Source of the DNA: Anoplolepis gracilipes
Lineage: Eukaryota; Arthropoda; Insecta; Hymenoptera; Formicidae
Reading direction: 5' to 3'
DNA length: 64,000 nucleotides
NCBI RefSeq assembly: GCF_047496725.1
Contig: NC_132981.1
Span: 6,042,001-6,106,000, forward strand
Below, in pieces: positions 38,468 through 51,312 of the stretch. The notes below the pieces were generated by a model that searched no databases, was not told where the DNA came from, and was given only the letters and a program-made list of their open reading frames with translations. Each line of letters opens with the position of its first letter. Position 1 is the stretch's first letter. The translations under genes were made by a program, and so were the position numbers.

Positions 38468-38617
38468 ATGTCAAGAGAACGCCCTTTGAGAAAGCACTCT
38501 GGACGGTATTACAATTCATTGCTGCCTCTGCGAAATGAAAAATATACGAAGAAACGTGTTATAGGTGGATGGGATAGAGGCGGCTTTGCGAGTGAACATA
38601 GACCGCGAAATACCTGA
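38468..38617 (+). CDS. Candidate short ORF (49 aa), unrecognised
   Basis: ATG preceded by gaaaa opens 49 codons, MSRERPLRKHSGRYYNS at the start and ending EHRPRNT, highly basic (many Arg/Lys) and not driven by AT bias. No domain or signal peptide. It could be a microprotein, part of an exon, or chance. Confidence 0.2.
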   Translation: MSRERPLRKHSGRYYNSLLPLRNEKYTKKRVIGGWDRGGFASEHRPRNT

Positions 38618-39855
38618 AGCTGCGAAACACGTACTTAACAATGGACTTTCGCAACGGCTTTCAAATTGCCACGATTTAACTTAAAACGAGTCGTTGGACT
38701 CTGGTTTCTATGTATAATCGTATTAACGAGCGAGCAAGTGCGCCGCGAATGCACTCTAGCATCTCGCGCGTGGGCTCTTGAAGAGAAATTTGTAAAAACC
38801 AACGTGGTCAGCTCCGACCACGTAATGCGCCGCAAGAGACTAAATTTGTAGATGTTCTATCATGTTGCGGAAAGAAATCTTATAGAAAAAAGTATCCTTG
38901 TGGAATTTCAACACACGCGCGATCTCTCGTCTAAGACGCTGATTGTACCAATTACCGATCAATGCTACCTCTAATTAGTCAAACTTTCTGAATCTATTTG
39001 CATTATTAATAGAATTATATAAACGTGTAAAAGTGACAGTCAATATGAAAAATTACACAAATGCTAGTCCAAGATTAATTACCTAATACTGTCGATGCAA
39101 CCGAAGATAAGATATTATATGAGACCAAACTAGATATCTGTGACAATTTATTGTTAGATAAGCTCGCAACTACTCTCGACGGAACTTATTCGATGGCAAG
39201 AAGAAAAACAATTACGCGCATATAAATGAGAGTAAATGTAAGTAACAAACAAAAGCAATATACATATAAAAGTAAAAAAAAAGCTCTCAAACCAGAAAAG
39301 AAATGAATATTTGGGCAATATATATTTCACATCCTTTGAATATAAGGTACGATAGTTTTGTAAAAAAAAAAAAAAAAAAAAACTAGTCACATGTGTATTG
39401 AATAGCCTTAAAGATAGAAAAAGAGTTAGAGGAAAAAACATCTGTTTTTTGTTTAATTTTAAATATTTGTAAGCAAAAAAATAAGAATAAGCTACGTGCT
39501 TTATGCGACTGTACAAAGCTTTTTTAGATAGATGCAGTCTTCGAGTTCCTTCTTTTAAAATCAACTTGATTTTATTAAATATTTTTATATTTTTTTATAT
39601 TTTTTATAGTAGTATAATACTTTTTATTTTTATAATAGTCTATACACTTCCTATAGCTTGTTTCACTTGATTATATGTCAATTAACGCATTATACACAAT
39701 TCTCTTTTCAATAATCCAATAATTTTCTTCAATAATTCTTCCGACAATAAAAATATCAGAGAAAAATTTTAATACAAAACATAGATAAATCAAGAAAAAA
39801 ATCGTCAAAATAAAAATATTCTGATTATCTCTTATTACAGAAAAATTAATCATTC

Positions 39856-39858
<3 letters not shown>

Positions 39859-39910
<52 letters not shown>
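39859..39910. repeat. (AT)n microsatellite
   Basis: About 52 bases of uninterrupted AT dinucleotide. Confidence 0.92.
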
Positions 39911-39912
<2 letters not shown>

Positions 39913-41151
39913 TTAATCAATAGTTTAAATATTCACGTAAGCAATCAATTTTTACATATAAATAAATTATATAAATTGTATATATATTAAATACATTTTC
40001 TATAAAAACAAAAAAAATTATAATTTAAAATATTTTTGTTTAGATTTTTTTCTTGTGTGTATTATAATATTTTCAATAAAATATTTCACGCATTAAAAAT
40101 AATTTTACTTTGTACATTTAAAATCATTTTCTTTTATCATCAAAAATAGCTTATTTGTCTTCCGTCTATATAGTCATGACTATGGGACCAAAAGACATTG
40201 ACCTCTAACTTTTTTTTTTCATCATTAATACTTTTCGAAATACGTGACTTGTTTATTCTTTCCGTGAGATGTCTTGTAGATATAAAGTGTCTCGGCAAAA
40301 ATCTCTGCACACGAAGCTCGTATTTATATACGAGCGATTTCATATTAACACGTTCTATTAACACGGTTATGAGACTCTAATAAATATCATTTAACGTCTT
40401 AGCGAGACATGCTGCATTATAATTACGTTATAGTGAATTAAAATCTAATACACAATCATAAACGACCAAGTTGAAGTTTTAAACAGATATAAATGACAAA
40501 GTCGCGCGATACGAAATTGCATCGCTATTCTCAACGAAAAAATATAGTAACGTTCTTTTCATTATTATTATCTGGTAATGCGACCATTCTAGTGATATAT
40601 ATGTATATGTTATACATGGAATTGACAATGTGATTTTACTGTATCTCTGCCATATGTTTTGTCGTTTTGCTACACTTACGCAGTTGTCATTTCGAAATAC
40701 GAATGTGTTAAGTGTGTTAAATTCGGTAAACGAAAATGTTTAAATTTTCGTTTCTAATATTTTTTATATACCTATTGTTTTTTAAATAGTTTATTTAATT
40801 AATTTTAATGTCCTTTTTACATGCGACTTGGCATTTTTAAACAGAAAACTAACTAAAATGATACAGTAAAACATCGTGAAACGACAAATCGACACATAAA
40901 CAAATAAAATGTAAAAAGTAAAATGTAAAAAAAATAACAAAATGACACGATCGCTCTTGTATATACTTTTCCAAGGAACTAGAGGACTAAACTCTTTCTC
41001 TTTGGCTGTAAATATTATTTAAGTATCGTAATGACAAATTAGAGAAAGGATATTACTTTTTAATGAATATAGTCTTGTATGTACAGTGGTCTACAGAGTC
41101 TATTTAGAATCTTAAGACTGCACCTCGGTACTTCCAGAAACTGTGTCTATA

Positions 41152-41160
<9 letters not shown>

Positions 41161-41206
<46 letters not shown>
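41161..41206. repeat. (AT)n microsatellite
   Basis: About 46 bases of AT dinucleotide, extended leftwards by imperfect tatatgta sequence from about 41149. Confidence 0.9.
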
Positions 41207-41208
<2 letters not shown>

Positions 41209-41817
41209 CGTATTGCCCTTTATAATAAAATAATAATTATAAAAAGATAATTTTCCTATCATTGTATTCTTTATTTTTACCTCCTAGTTTGCTTCGTTCT
41301 CTCATCTATTTCAAGCGGAAATAAATTATTTAAAATGAATGTGTGAAAGTAATATTTTGTTTTATTTGAAACATATTATTAAGCGTGAACTAAATTTTAT
41401 TTACAATTTAAAATGTTAGAAACAATAAATAGTTACGTTGTAATAATATATTGCTATATAGCGACCTTCTGTTATTTTTAAAAATATAATATATGAATTA
41501 TATAAATTTATATAAATAATATTTAAAAATTTATATAATAATCTAAAAGTTTTTTTTTATCGAACAACTTTACAGTTAAGTATCTCTAATCTCCAGAATA
41601 CTAAACCTCGTTAAGTCGTAAAATTCTCAACGTTTTCATACAGTTAATAAGGTATTTTCGTTACGTCAGGAGCATTAAATTCATAATCAGACTTTACATT
41701 GAAGATCGAAATCGCATTAAACTTGTCCAATTAGATAAAAAGGAGTAAAGACTTTTTTCGTCCTAATTGATTTAATTCTATAAAATTGATAAGTTTGCAA
41801 ATTCACAATTATGGATT

Positions 41818-41965
41818 ATGGATTTAGGGTGGACACAAACCAATCTTGTTTTATCATGGAACCGAAAAGTAGATATGCAGTTCCACAGGCTCTAAAATGG
41901 ATCTAGATGGCGTTAGCGTACTTCAAGAAAAATCTTTGTGTGAAAATTTGAAGAGTTGGCAAGCT
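41818..41965 (+). repeat. Dispersed promoter-proximal element, copy 1
   Basis: About 150 bases sharing ordered blocks with 50531-50680 (reverse) and 56273-56425: atggatttag, ggacacaaaccaatc, accgaaaagtagat, taaaatggatctag, atggcgttag, and an A-rich block gaaaaatctttgtgtgaaaa. It ends about 300 bases before the ATG of the RING gene and is followed at 41992-42027 by TTAGGT-like words. Confidence 0.7.
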
Positions 41966-42267
41966 TGTGGACATTCCGGTCTCTTTCTCGGTTAGGTCAA
42001 GTTAGATTCAGGATAAGTTAGGTTTCAAATATATATACAATCTACAATCGTGCATATACATTCGCGTAATGGTTCGTTCTGTTATTGTACGAAAGTGAGA
42101 TAGAGAAAGTGATTATTGTCGATTGATGCAGAACGGAGATTTCTGTAATTAGTCTTTCTCTGTTGGCCGCATGTCATATTCGTAAATGACACGATGTTGC
42201 AAAATTACAGAACTGTAATGAGAACGGGCGATAGGCATACTTGTAAGCTCATCGCTTAGGTTCCATA

Positions 42268-43037
42268 ATGATAAAAATGACGTATCCCGGGTTAGTACTC
42301 CTTGTCGGAGTTGGAATTGGACTGGCGACATTTCTGTATTATGTGTTCAGCGAAAATCGCGAGGAGGGACAGCAGCACTCGTATTCGAGAAATGCGAGGC
42401 CGCCTGAGGATCGCTACGAAGATCGTTCTTGGTCGATATCGTCAAATAAGGCTGAAAAGTATCCATCTTAATATATACATGCATATATGTATCGTTGCCT
42501 GTACTCGCGATTGTTATCTAATTTTCTCTTGATATTTACTTTTCCCTTGTTGAACTTATGATTATTCTTTGGCTTGTATTTTTTTGACAATTAAATTTGT
42601 AAATATGACAAAAGAATTATCGTTCTTTTATCTACTAGGAATAATGGTAGAAAGATCATGACATTAGGAAATGTTACGTACATCATTCCTCAGTAAAATA
42701 TATTTATTTCTAGCACGACATTCAATAGACGAAGTTCATCAAACTCTATAAAAAGTAAAGATGGGAGGGAACCTACAACGAGTAAGGATGATATGAGCAA
42801 TTGTTCAATCTGCCAATATGCATTAATTGAATCGGACGTCATACAATTGCGTCCTTGTAAACATAATTTTCATAAAGATTGCATTAATGAATTGAGAAGA
42901 TTTGACCCTGGGGTAAAATTTAAAATGCCTACTACCGTTATAATTTTTTACGTTATACATAGAGATTCATAATTGTGCTCTTTATGTTCCAGGCTTCTTG
43001 TCCTAATTGCAGAAGAAAAATCAGACAAGCATTATAA
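42268..43037 (+). CDS. Membrane-anchored RING-H2 finger protein (probable E3 ubiquitin ligase, 144 aa)
   Basis: Probable E3 ubiquitin ligase that would recruit an E2 through its RING and act at a membrane. Exons: 42268-42458 (phase 2 exit at gtatcc), 42714-42912 and 42993-43037 (stop). The N-terminus has one hydrophobic helix at about 6-27 (PGLVLLVGVGIGLATFLYYV), then a polar Ser/Arg/Lys linker. The RING reads CSICQ, then RPCKHNFHKDC and CPNC, giving C-x2-C, C-x-H-x2-H-x2-C, C-x2-C: the C3H2C3 (RING-H2) order with all eight zinc ligands present. It ends RRKIRQAL. Reading exon 1 alone would give a false stop at 42471. Substrates unknown; no orthologue name assigned. Confidence 0.85.
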
Positions 43038-43360
43038 ATTTGTCAGAAACGTACAATTGGCTTGCACAGCCATTGCGTGATAAATATTAATTGTTATACG
43101 GTTATTTTACCTTTATTATAGTTAAATAATATCTGTTTAAAGGTAACACATGAAATGTTATATATATAATATTATTGTATAAATATTATTTTTCTTAGAT
43201 ATTTTGATAGTTTAATCAAAATATTCCAAAATTTTTAGATTGTATATTTTGCAAGAAGAACAAAAAATAAGAGTTTTCTAAATAGTCAAGTATATAAATG
43301 ACTCCTGGTTGTAAAATTTTTAATTTATATATTTATAAGCAAAGTCATCATCCGCCCAAA

Positions 43361-43461
43361 TCTCGAGCGAGTAGATCTAAAATTTTATCTAATGCAGAAA
43401 GTCAACATTTTGTAAGATTTAATCTTTGCTAAAAATTGATTGCTTCTTATCTCGCTCGAGA
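43361..43461. repeat. Inverted repeat with 14-bp arms
   Basis: tctcgagcgagtag (43361-43374) is nearly the reverse complement of tatctcgctcgaga (43448-43461), one mismatch, with about 73 bases between. Confidence 0.6.
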
Positions 43462-44379
43462 AACTGCTGGCTGAAGACTTATGATATAGTTCTTCAAAGA
43501 TAAATAAATTTGTGCTTCAATTATAGAAAAGTGGTCGATTTTGAGCAGCTTGTAACTTGTTTGTATATAACACTGGGAGTCCCTGATATTATACTCAAGT
43601 TTTTTTTCATTAATATTATTTCAAATTTATAGAGATTTTGCAAATATTATTTGTCTGTTACATAAGGAACAAATAAAATTACAGGGAATAAACAAATTGG
43701 AGTAGTACTCTATCAGTGTCTTCCCGCAGTCAAACCAAACTGAAAAATTTTTTTATATTCTTTCCTTTGACAAGTAATTGGAGATTTTCAATCTTTAAAT
43801 TATGATATCTCGATATTCTTCGTTAAAAAGAAAATGATGATAAAGAATTTTTCGATTTGGTACTATGAATACGCTGTTAGAATAATGCTCCAACTTTTGT
43901 TTATATTCTGTACATAAATGCACAAATATAGAATCTATTATATAAGCAAAAGATTTGTGATCGCAAGATCTAAATATTTCCTAACAAATAATTATTCAGG
44001 TATATTTTTTTCTATTTTTATCGTCTTTAATTTAATAGAATAATCTCGTTGTATTGAATTGCGATTTACATTAAAATTGAATCTCTGCTTAGCTTGAAAA
44101 TTGATGGTACAAATTTGAATTATATTTACTTTAGGAAATAAATAATAGCGAATGATAATGCAGTATTTCATTGGCAACATTTTATGTGTAAGAAATTAGT
44201 TTTATTTATCTTTAATAAAATAATAAAAAATATATTATGTATAAATATAATATATTGTACGAATATCTTTAAAAGTGTGTATGAATAATTAATATAATAA
44301 TACGCTACTCTCTCTTTCATTCTATTGTTCCGCTTTCCTTTTCGTTTGCCATAACTTAATTTGGATCTCTTTCGTAATA

Positions 44380-44667
44380 TCTCTCGAGCATCGCGCGCGC
44401 GTCTGGTTACAAATGTGCGTATACCTCCTGCAATACGTACGTGCAACTGCAACGTTTGTCTAGTGAGCGGCGCGTAAAACGCGAGGTAGTCGCGCTTTAG
44501 TCAGTTATCCAGGAAGCGTTTCGATGTCGAAGAGAACTACCTTTCCGCGTTATCGCTTCTCTCCGTATAGGTGTTAATCGCGAATCGTAGGAATGCGGAA
44601 GTAAATGAAGAAGAACGCGGATCGGTGATTATGGATCACATTCCTTGTGTCAAAATGCATCGATGGA
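44380..44667 (+). promoter_or_regulatory. CpG-rich promoter region of the VPS62-like gene
   Basis: A local CpG cluster (gcgcgcgcgtc, gcggcgcg, cgcgaggtagtcgcgc) in AT-rich DNA, ending just upstream of the signal-peptide ATG. A TCAGT arthropod initiator-like word occurs at 44500-44504. Confidence 0.45.
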
Positions 44668-47600
44668 ATGAACATGACTGGATTATTATTTATTATACTG
44701 ATGTTGACTCGTGATGCGGTCGCAGGATTTCGACTATCCGCGGCCAATGAAAAACGAGGTATGTATCTCGTTATATGAAATATATATAGATCGATATAAA
44801 CTTCGAGTATATTTAAAAGAAAATTAAGCTGCAAGTTTTTTGTGTGTAAAAAATAATATATTTATTGCGCAGAATTTTTGTGGTGCGCGTTCAACATTCA
44901 AGTGTATCTTAAATTGTTGAATTAATCACGTGATTTATCAATATATGAAACAATCGATCCTTGATCGATTAAAGCTGTTCGCTTGTGATTATAATATTAT
45001 TGGTACTACAATTAATCGGATTTGTAATTATATAAAAAGAATTATAAGAAAAAGAATGCCGTTTATCGAATTTATGTAAACAGCGAAAAATGTAATAAAA
45101 AGAATTTTTTTCATTTAGATAATATATAATAAAAAAATCATTTAATAATAATAACAAAAGTATCTCAATAATGATAATTCAGCCACTTATAATAAAGTAT
45201 AAGATGTTAAATCCCTATCAGTACACATGTTCAAAAAGATGTTTATAAGAGGATGTAAAATATGTTTTAACATTCTATGGATTTCTTAAAAACATCTTTT
45301 GAACATGTGTGCTGTTAGGGATATAATATATAAATAGTTGATTATATACATTGTGTGCAAAGATTGCACAACACGGTCGTAAAATATAGCTCGGGATTAT
45401 AAAACTTTCTTGTTCAATCGTTAAAAGGCATATTGTAATAGCGAAATATACATATTTAAGATTTTAAAAACGAGTGTGATAAACTTGATGTTCAAGAAAT
45501 GGTTGTCTTATACGAAACATTCGCATTTGTTCCGCGTACTCGAACAAACAGGTTGTACAGAGTTCAATATTGGTTGTCCCATTTCTGGACCGGTTCCAGC
45601 ATGAAAAGAAGCAAAATAAGTTAAAGCGGATTAAAACGGGTTACGTATTAATTTTCGATTTCGCTCATAATTCGGTATCTTTAAAGATCTCAAGAGCGCG
45701 TATATTAGAATGTTTTATCTAATTAAAACAAACTTGCTTAGTTAAATTTAGTTATTATGATTTATTATTTTGTAGTAATTCATTAAAAGAAAACTATGAA
45801 TGAAAGGCTTTTCTATTTCTGTGAAACCACAGACTGCCCGAGTCAATCACAGGCTGTCTATGAGTCTGCGTGATTAAATGTGATTTTATTATACATTCCA
45901 TACATGCGTAATAATCTTTTCGTTCCTTTCATCGTTGTATAACAAGATAGTTATACAAGAATATATCAGCAAGACTGTTTAACCGCTCTTAGAGACTCGT
46001 ATAATGGGGTTACGAGAATCACGCGCTGACCTACGTGCCCGTTTCTCGCGATATAGCGAAAATGAGTATGTAGTCGAACCGAGAGTTAGAGGTGCACTCG
46101 ATCTCTGGCATATATATGTGTACACATATATATATATGTAAATGCGTACATTCGCTCATACACGCGGTTCATTCGGCAAACATTGTTAAATATTCATAAA
46201 GGATACCTCATCAATAATTTTAATATCAATATTTTAAGATATTTCGTGAAGTCGAATTTTAAATAATTTACATACCAAATTCTTTACATGATAGATATTA
46301 TATATTTATTTAAAGATTAAATATTTTCTTGTTTGATTTTTCAGTGAAAAAATTGATACGTGATTGGGCACCTCTAGTATGGCTCGCGCCAGGAGAACGA
46401 TTCTTACCCCTTGGTGTAACTGAATTTCTCGACAACGTACAATCGGATCAATATTATCTTCGCACTAGAATAGACGTAGGTAAATATTCAAACTAGTTGT
46501 GACATATGGATAATGTGACAAGAAAGATTATAAAATAAATAAGTACTGCTCAAACATATATTGTTGCGTAAAGTGTATGCAAATATATATCTATGCAAAA
46601 AAATTGTGTTACATAGTCACTATCAATGTTTTGAATTTTTTGACAGAATCTTTATTAAAAAATCAATCGTCTTTCTTATATGGTCGAAAACCCGCTGAAA
46701 CTGTACCTGTCTACGCTCTTGTGAAAAACTGCGTATCCAAAGACGCGTGGCTACGTATAACGAGAACTAAACGGAAGTCGAAAAGCGAACAGAATACTTT
46801 ACCGCTGCTACAGGACTCTGGACATTTGTCTCAACGACAATCTAATGATGCTAATGATATAAGAACACAGATTAAACTGCGAGAACGAATACAACAGGTA
46901 TAAAATACGAAAATAAAACTTTTTTCATATTGACTTTTTTGGACGTTCCAAACATCAAAATTTAAATTGACTTTTTTACTCTATAAAGAAACCTCTAAAA
47001 AATTTGTATTATATTTTTTCTTATAAATATAAGTTTCGTTCTTTTTTTTTTTCTTTCACGTAAAATTAATCTCAGACGAAAACAGAGCGATTCGATAAAA
47101 CCAGAGAAGAGAATGGATATCGGAAAGTACACTTTCACGTGACCTATTGGATGTTCTACCCATTTAGCGAGGGAAAAACTATCTGCGTACTAGATCTTGG
47201 ATTTTTCGGCAGCTGGCCGATACCTACTATGGGTGGTATGTGCATAGGCACGCTTAAAGAATACGGCAGTCACATCGGAGATTGGGAACATATGAGTCTT
47301 TATTTCAAGGTAAACTCTACTTTCTTCAAAAATCCCCCCGCAAAATTTTGAATATTGTAATTAGTTATTGTAATTAAATTTATATGTACATAAATATACA
47401 TATATATATATTTTTAGGATCACGAATATCCTTTGGCGATGTATGTATCAGCCCATGACGCTGGTGCATTTTATCGATACGATCCGCGAAATGGCACTTT
47501 TGTTTACGAAAGTCAGGAGACAAGAAAGGGTCTGTTCCAGAAGCCGACGTTTCCTGAAAAAGTTTATACCGCCAACGGATCGCATCCGATTTTATTCAGT

Positions 47601-47888
47601 GCGCGCGGCTCTCATGGACTTTGGACTGCTCCGGGAAAGCACAAATTTGTTCGTGTACCACGTTTGTATGATGAAAGCGGATTCGGGACCGCCTGGCCGA
47701 CGTGGAAAAAATTGGAATTGCTTTTGGAAGAGGACAACGAGCCTTTACCAGGCTGGATGACGTTCAAAGGCAAATGGGGTAATCCCAGCAGTAATTGTCA
47801 TCCGCTAGCGAAATTAGGTTTTAACATTTGTGAATTTGTAGACGGACCAACTGGAATTCCTATGAAAAAATTTAATTTTCGATGTTAA
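44668..47888 (+). CDS. VPS62/DUF946-family secreted protein (393 aa, five exons)
   Basis: Member of the VPS62 (DUF946) family, whose function in animals is poorly defined. Exons 44668-44758, 46345-46479, 46647-46897, 47076-47309 and 47418-47888, with phases 1, 1, 0, 0; all introns are GT-AG. The first exon encodes a signal peptide (MNMTGLLFIILMLTRDAVAG). Exon 2 has the family's opening APLVWLAPGERFLPLG. Exon 3 adds a polar Lys/Ser/Gln insert. Exon 4 has VTYWMFYPFSEGK and the conserved SHIGDWEHMSLYF. Exon 5 has VSAHDAG, ARGSHGLW and ends KKFNFRC. The start at 44668 is chosen because nearby upstream ATGs run into stops and this one yields the signal peptide. Intron 1 (1.6 kb) contains a foldback element. 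An aataaa lies at 47982-47987. Confidence 0.88.
45211..45322. repeat. Foldback element (inverted arms of about 34 bp)
   Basis: Arm 45211-45244 starts atccctatcagtacacatgt; arm 45289-45322, read in reverse complement, starts atccctaacagcacacatgt. They differ at only a few positions and flank a ~44-base AT-rich loop. It lies in intron 1 of the VPS62-like gene. Confidence 0.8.
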
Positions 47889-47981
47889 GATTTACATTAA
47901 AGATACGTTTAAATAAGAACCGACAATTCACGACATTTTGCTGTTGGTTCAACTTTACGAATACAATAACGTATGCTAAAT

Positions 47982-47987
47982 AATAAA
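47982..47987 (+). terminator. Polyadenylation signal of the VPS62-like gene
   Basis: aataaa about 95 bases beyond the stop codon. Confidence 0.5.
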
Positions 47988-48472
47988 CTGGTGAGACTTT
48001 GACGAGGTGCCAAACGTTATTTAAAAGCCACAGGAGAATTTTAATTTATTTGTTTTAATTTATTTGAATGATTAATCTTAATTTTTTTGATATATGAATA
48101 CATAAATAAAAAATGATTTAGTGCCTTGCGTTAAACGTGTTCATTTAGCGAAAATTTCGTCGAAAATTGACAGTCGACAGTGACATATAAAACGATAATA
48201 AAATACAATTTGCTCGTTATAACCTGTGTGAATACATAATTAGCAGACAATAAGTGTCATAGCTTTTGCAGGCATCTCGCGTGTGACGTATGCTTAAGAA
48301 TAGCAACAGTAGGCAGATTATTTTATCTTGTGCAACATTCTATTGGCCTTTCACGATTGTTATCATTTTTATACTGGAATGCTAATTCCACCGATTATTC
48401 GAACTTTTAATATTTAATTTGGCAAAGCTCAACGCTTAATATTTATCATCGAGAACACGATAGCAGGCAGAT

Positions 48473-50314
48473 TTACTCAGAAACTTCATCTTCATCCACT
48501 CCTTCTATACCAATACTACGTATACCATTTCTTAATAATGGTGTGCCCTTATCCTTTGCCAAAACGCGTGCGTTCAATACAATTTTCAATGGCGTACCTG
48601 ACAAACAACACATTATTTCGACATCTTCCTTTAATATCTTTTCTTTATATGCCAGTAACTTTATGTTCAATCTGATAAAAAAAAAGAATCAATTATTTTA
48701 ATATTTTATACATCAATAATGAAAAAAAATTTATTTAAAAGAAAAGCTATGAGTATTGAGCATGAAAGAATCAACAATATTTAAATAATCACATTAAAGA
48801 ACAAATAAAAGCCAGGCATGAATTTATTGTGATTAAACTATTCAATTTAAACACATATAATGAAGATAAATAAATGTTTGAATCTTAGAATCATTTTCAA
48901 TAATTATAGTGACACTTTATTACCAAAGATGATCTTAAAGTAGATTGAAACATTCATTTATTGTCATTTTGTGTTTAAATTGAATTGACTATTTGTGACG
49001 TAAATCCGCACCTGACTCTTGCCCTTCATTTTGATTACTTGTATATTGTCAGAGCCATTTCCACGTAATCAGATTCGTTATGGAGTTTTATTTATTTTAG
49101 AATTTTATTTATTTTATGATAAAAATATATGCAACAAATTTTATACCTTAAACCGTCTTTTTCTTGTACGAAATCGACAATGTGACAATTTGGATTGTGC
49201 TTTCCTGCAATTATTGCTAGAGCTATCAATTTTCTTTCTAGATGGACACATGTGTTCCATGGTATTGAGAATTCTATGTGATATCTGGAATAAATGTACA
49301 TTCATACATACTTATATTCAATAGGTCATGTATTCAGTATATATATTTTTACACTAATGTTTTTTATATATTTTTTGTATATATTAAAAAAATATTAATA
49401 AAAAAACTAGAAAAATTGCAATACAAACTATAATTTATAAGTTTTATAAACCTATGATGTAATTGCAAGAATCCTAAGTGAACATCAATATGGCCATGTC
49501 TCTGTGGCTGTATCATAATATTGTTGTCTTTTCCAAGTCCACTTCCACCACTAAAGTGCACATGATGCTCTAAAAGCATGAGTTAATTAATTAAGAGAGA
49601 AACTTTCTAGACTAAATATACATGTATATATGTATATGTAAAATATCAAGACACTAATATCTTTTAAGTTCAAGTTTTATATTGATTTTAAGTTTAATTA
49701 GAGATTAGAAATAAGTACTTTTTCACAAACTAAATTTTTTAATAATATAAATAGATAAAGCTATTCAACAACACTATTATTTAATTAATTTTCAAATAGA
49801 CTTTACTTTCACAGAAATTAGATTTAAGGATTGATTAGAAAGATGTATAATTAAAAAGTAGAAAAAATTATTTTAAAAATTATGAAAAATAATAATCTTC
49901 TTTGATTATATTTTTGTGGATAAAAAATCAACTTCAAATTCACCAAATAATATTTCTTCAAATAAAAATTATAAATAAGAAAAAATAAAAATTAATATTA
50001 TCTTAATATGAAAAAGAATTGTTGTTGATAGATTTGTTTTAATATCTTCTATATTATTATTAAACAAAATTTCATATATCTTTATTTTATAAATAAGGTA
50101 ATCTTTAGATTTTATTAAAAAATTAATACTCTTTAAAATTTTACTATTGAAACTTATCCACTAAGAGCCCTTAATTTTAATTGTTAAATTTATTTATTTT
50201 AAAGAAAAAGATTGTATAAACTATGTTTTTAAATACATATTTATTGCTCAAAAAGATTGTGGAAATCACACATTTTATTACGAAAGAAAAAACATAATTA
50301 CCTTTATCTCCCAT
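48473..50314 (-). CDS. Adissp: C20orf27 / adipose-secreted signalling protein homologue (155 aa, four exons)
   Basis: Homologue of vertebrate C20orf27 (UPF0687), named Adissp in mammals; its biochemical role in insects is unknown. Exons in transcription order: 50302-50314 (MGDK plus one base), 49452-49569, 49147-49284 and 48473-48671 (stop). Phases 1, 2, 2 agree at every junction and all introns are GT-AG. Family features: HHVHF near the N-terminus (human protein: SHVHF), VHLGFLQLHHRYHIEFSIP matching the human VGFLKILHRYEITFTLP block as recalled, and near the end LNARVLAKDKGTPLLRNGIR, matching the VQARVMDRHHGTPML region. No signal peptide or membrane segment. The acidic C-terminus reads EGVDEDEVSE. 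An inverted copy of the dispersed element lies about 220 bases upstream in gene orientation. Confidence 0.88.
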
Positions 50315-50530
50315 GTTTCATAAAATAGTTTAGCAAATTTGATAGTGATACTTTCATACTGGTCGTGGTATAAACTAAATTAATATAAAATCAACTCATA
50401 ATAAATCTTAACTTAATGTTAGGTTCAAGTTTAGGTTAGGCTTGGATAAGCTAGCTAGAGAACTACTCCAAATCGATTTTAGCGACCTCGTCCCCATACC
50501 CGTATGGTGAAAACAGAGAGAAACTTGAAA

Positions 50531-50680
50531 GCAGCTACACCACTGTTTTTCATACGATGCTTTTCTTTGTACGCTTGTAGCGCCAACTAGATTTATTTTA
50601 AAAACTACATAGCCAGTTTTCCGATGTCATGGTAAAACGACTGGTTGGTTCATGTCCATACTAAATCCATATATAATTAG
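50531..50680 (-). repeat. Dispersed promoter-proximal element, copy 2
   Basis: In reverse complement it has, in order, atggatttagtatggacatg, aaccaaccagtcgttttacc, taaaataaatctagttggcg, and gaaaagcatcgtatgaaaaa. Orientation matches the minus-strand Adissp gene, whose first coding exon lies just beyond it. Confidence 0.7.
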
Positions 50681-50855
50681 TGGATTTGAAAAGTACACGA
50701 AAATATTATGAATTTATTAATATATATTACATTACGTATTATTTTAGCTACGCTTAATCTTTTTTAATTTTAATAGATATTATTTTAATAGACTATTATA
50801 TAAGAATTATTTTATGTATGTATACATATAAAATATATAATAAATTTACATATAT

Positions 50856-50891
<36 letters not shown>

Positions 50892-51216
50892 TTATAAATA
50901 TATAAATTATATAAAGTTATAAATATATAATAGAAATTTTGTTATACATATAACAGTATTTAAATAAATAAAATGAAAACAAAATAAAGTAATTTCTTAT
51001 GCAAATATAAGTGGAAAGTATAGAATTTTTTTATAAGACTAAGTTTTTGAGAAAATTGATTCTGAAGATCCGCAAGTGAGATCAAATATATGTGCACTTG
51101 ATTAATTAAAGTCGATTGATCTCACTGTACATAACAAAAAAAAAAAAAAATACAATTACGGCAAAAAGGTAAAGATTTGAAATATATTATTATTACATAA
51201 TTTATGTGCTTTCCTA

Positions 51217-51312
51217 GACAGCACATGTCCCTAAAAGATGACTTAAACATGACTTAAAGACTCATTGTTTTTTAGATATCTTTAAGATGTCTTTTGGTCT
51301 TTCTGTGCTGTA
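51217..51312. repeat. Imperfect foldback element
   Basis: Arm 51217-51245 (gacagcacatgtccctaaaa onward) pairs imperfectly with 51283-51312 (taagatgtcttttggtcttt onward). The outer gacagcac/gtgctgt and the inner aaaagatgac/gatgtctttt pair well. It resembles the foldback at 45211-45322 in size and in its tgctgt/agatgt words. Confidence 0.55.

Larger units (their letters stand above)
38618..41817. other. AT-rich intergenic DNA
   Basis: No gene seen. It contains (AT)n at 39859-39910 and 41161-41206 and a poly-A run of about 20 near 39361. A GC-balanced patch at 38640-38960 has open frames on both strands but no exon structure. Confidence 0.5.
43038..44667. other. Intergenic between RING and VPS62-like genes
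   Basis: AT-rich with no gene seen. 43361-43461 contains an inverted repeat. 44380-44600 is CpG-richer and is the likely promoter and 5' leader of the gene starting at 44668. Confidence 0.5.

Noticed and set aside
50418..50440. TTAGGTTAGG-like words resembling insect telomere repeat
   Set aside because: Only a few degenerate units in a gene-dense region; too short to be an interstitial telomere array.
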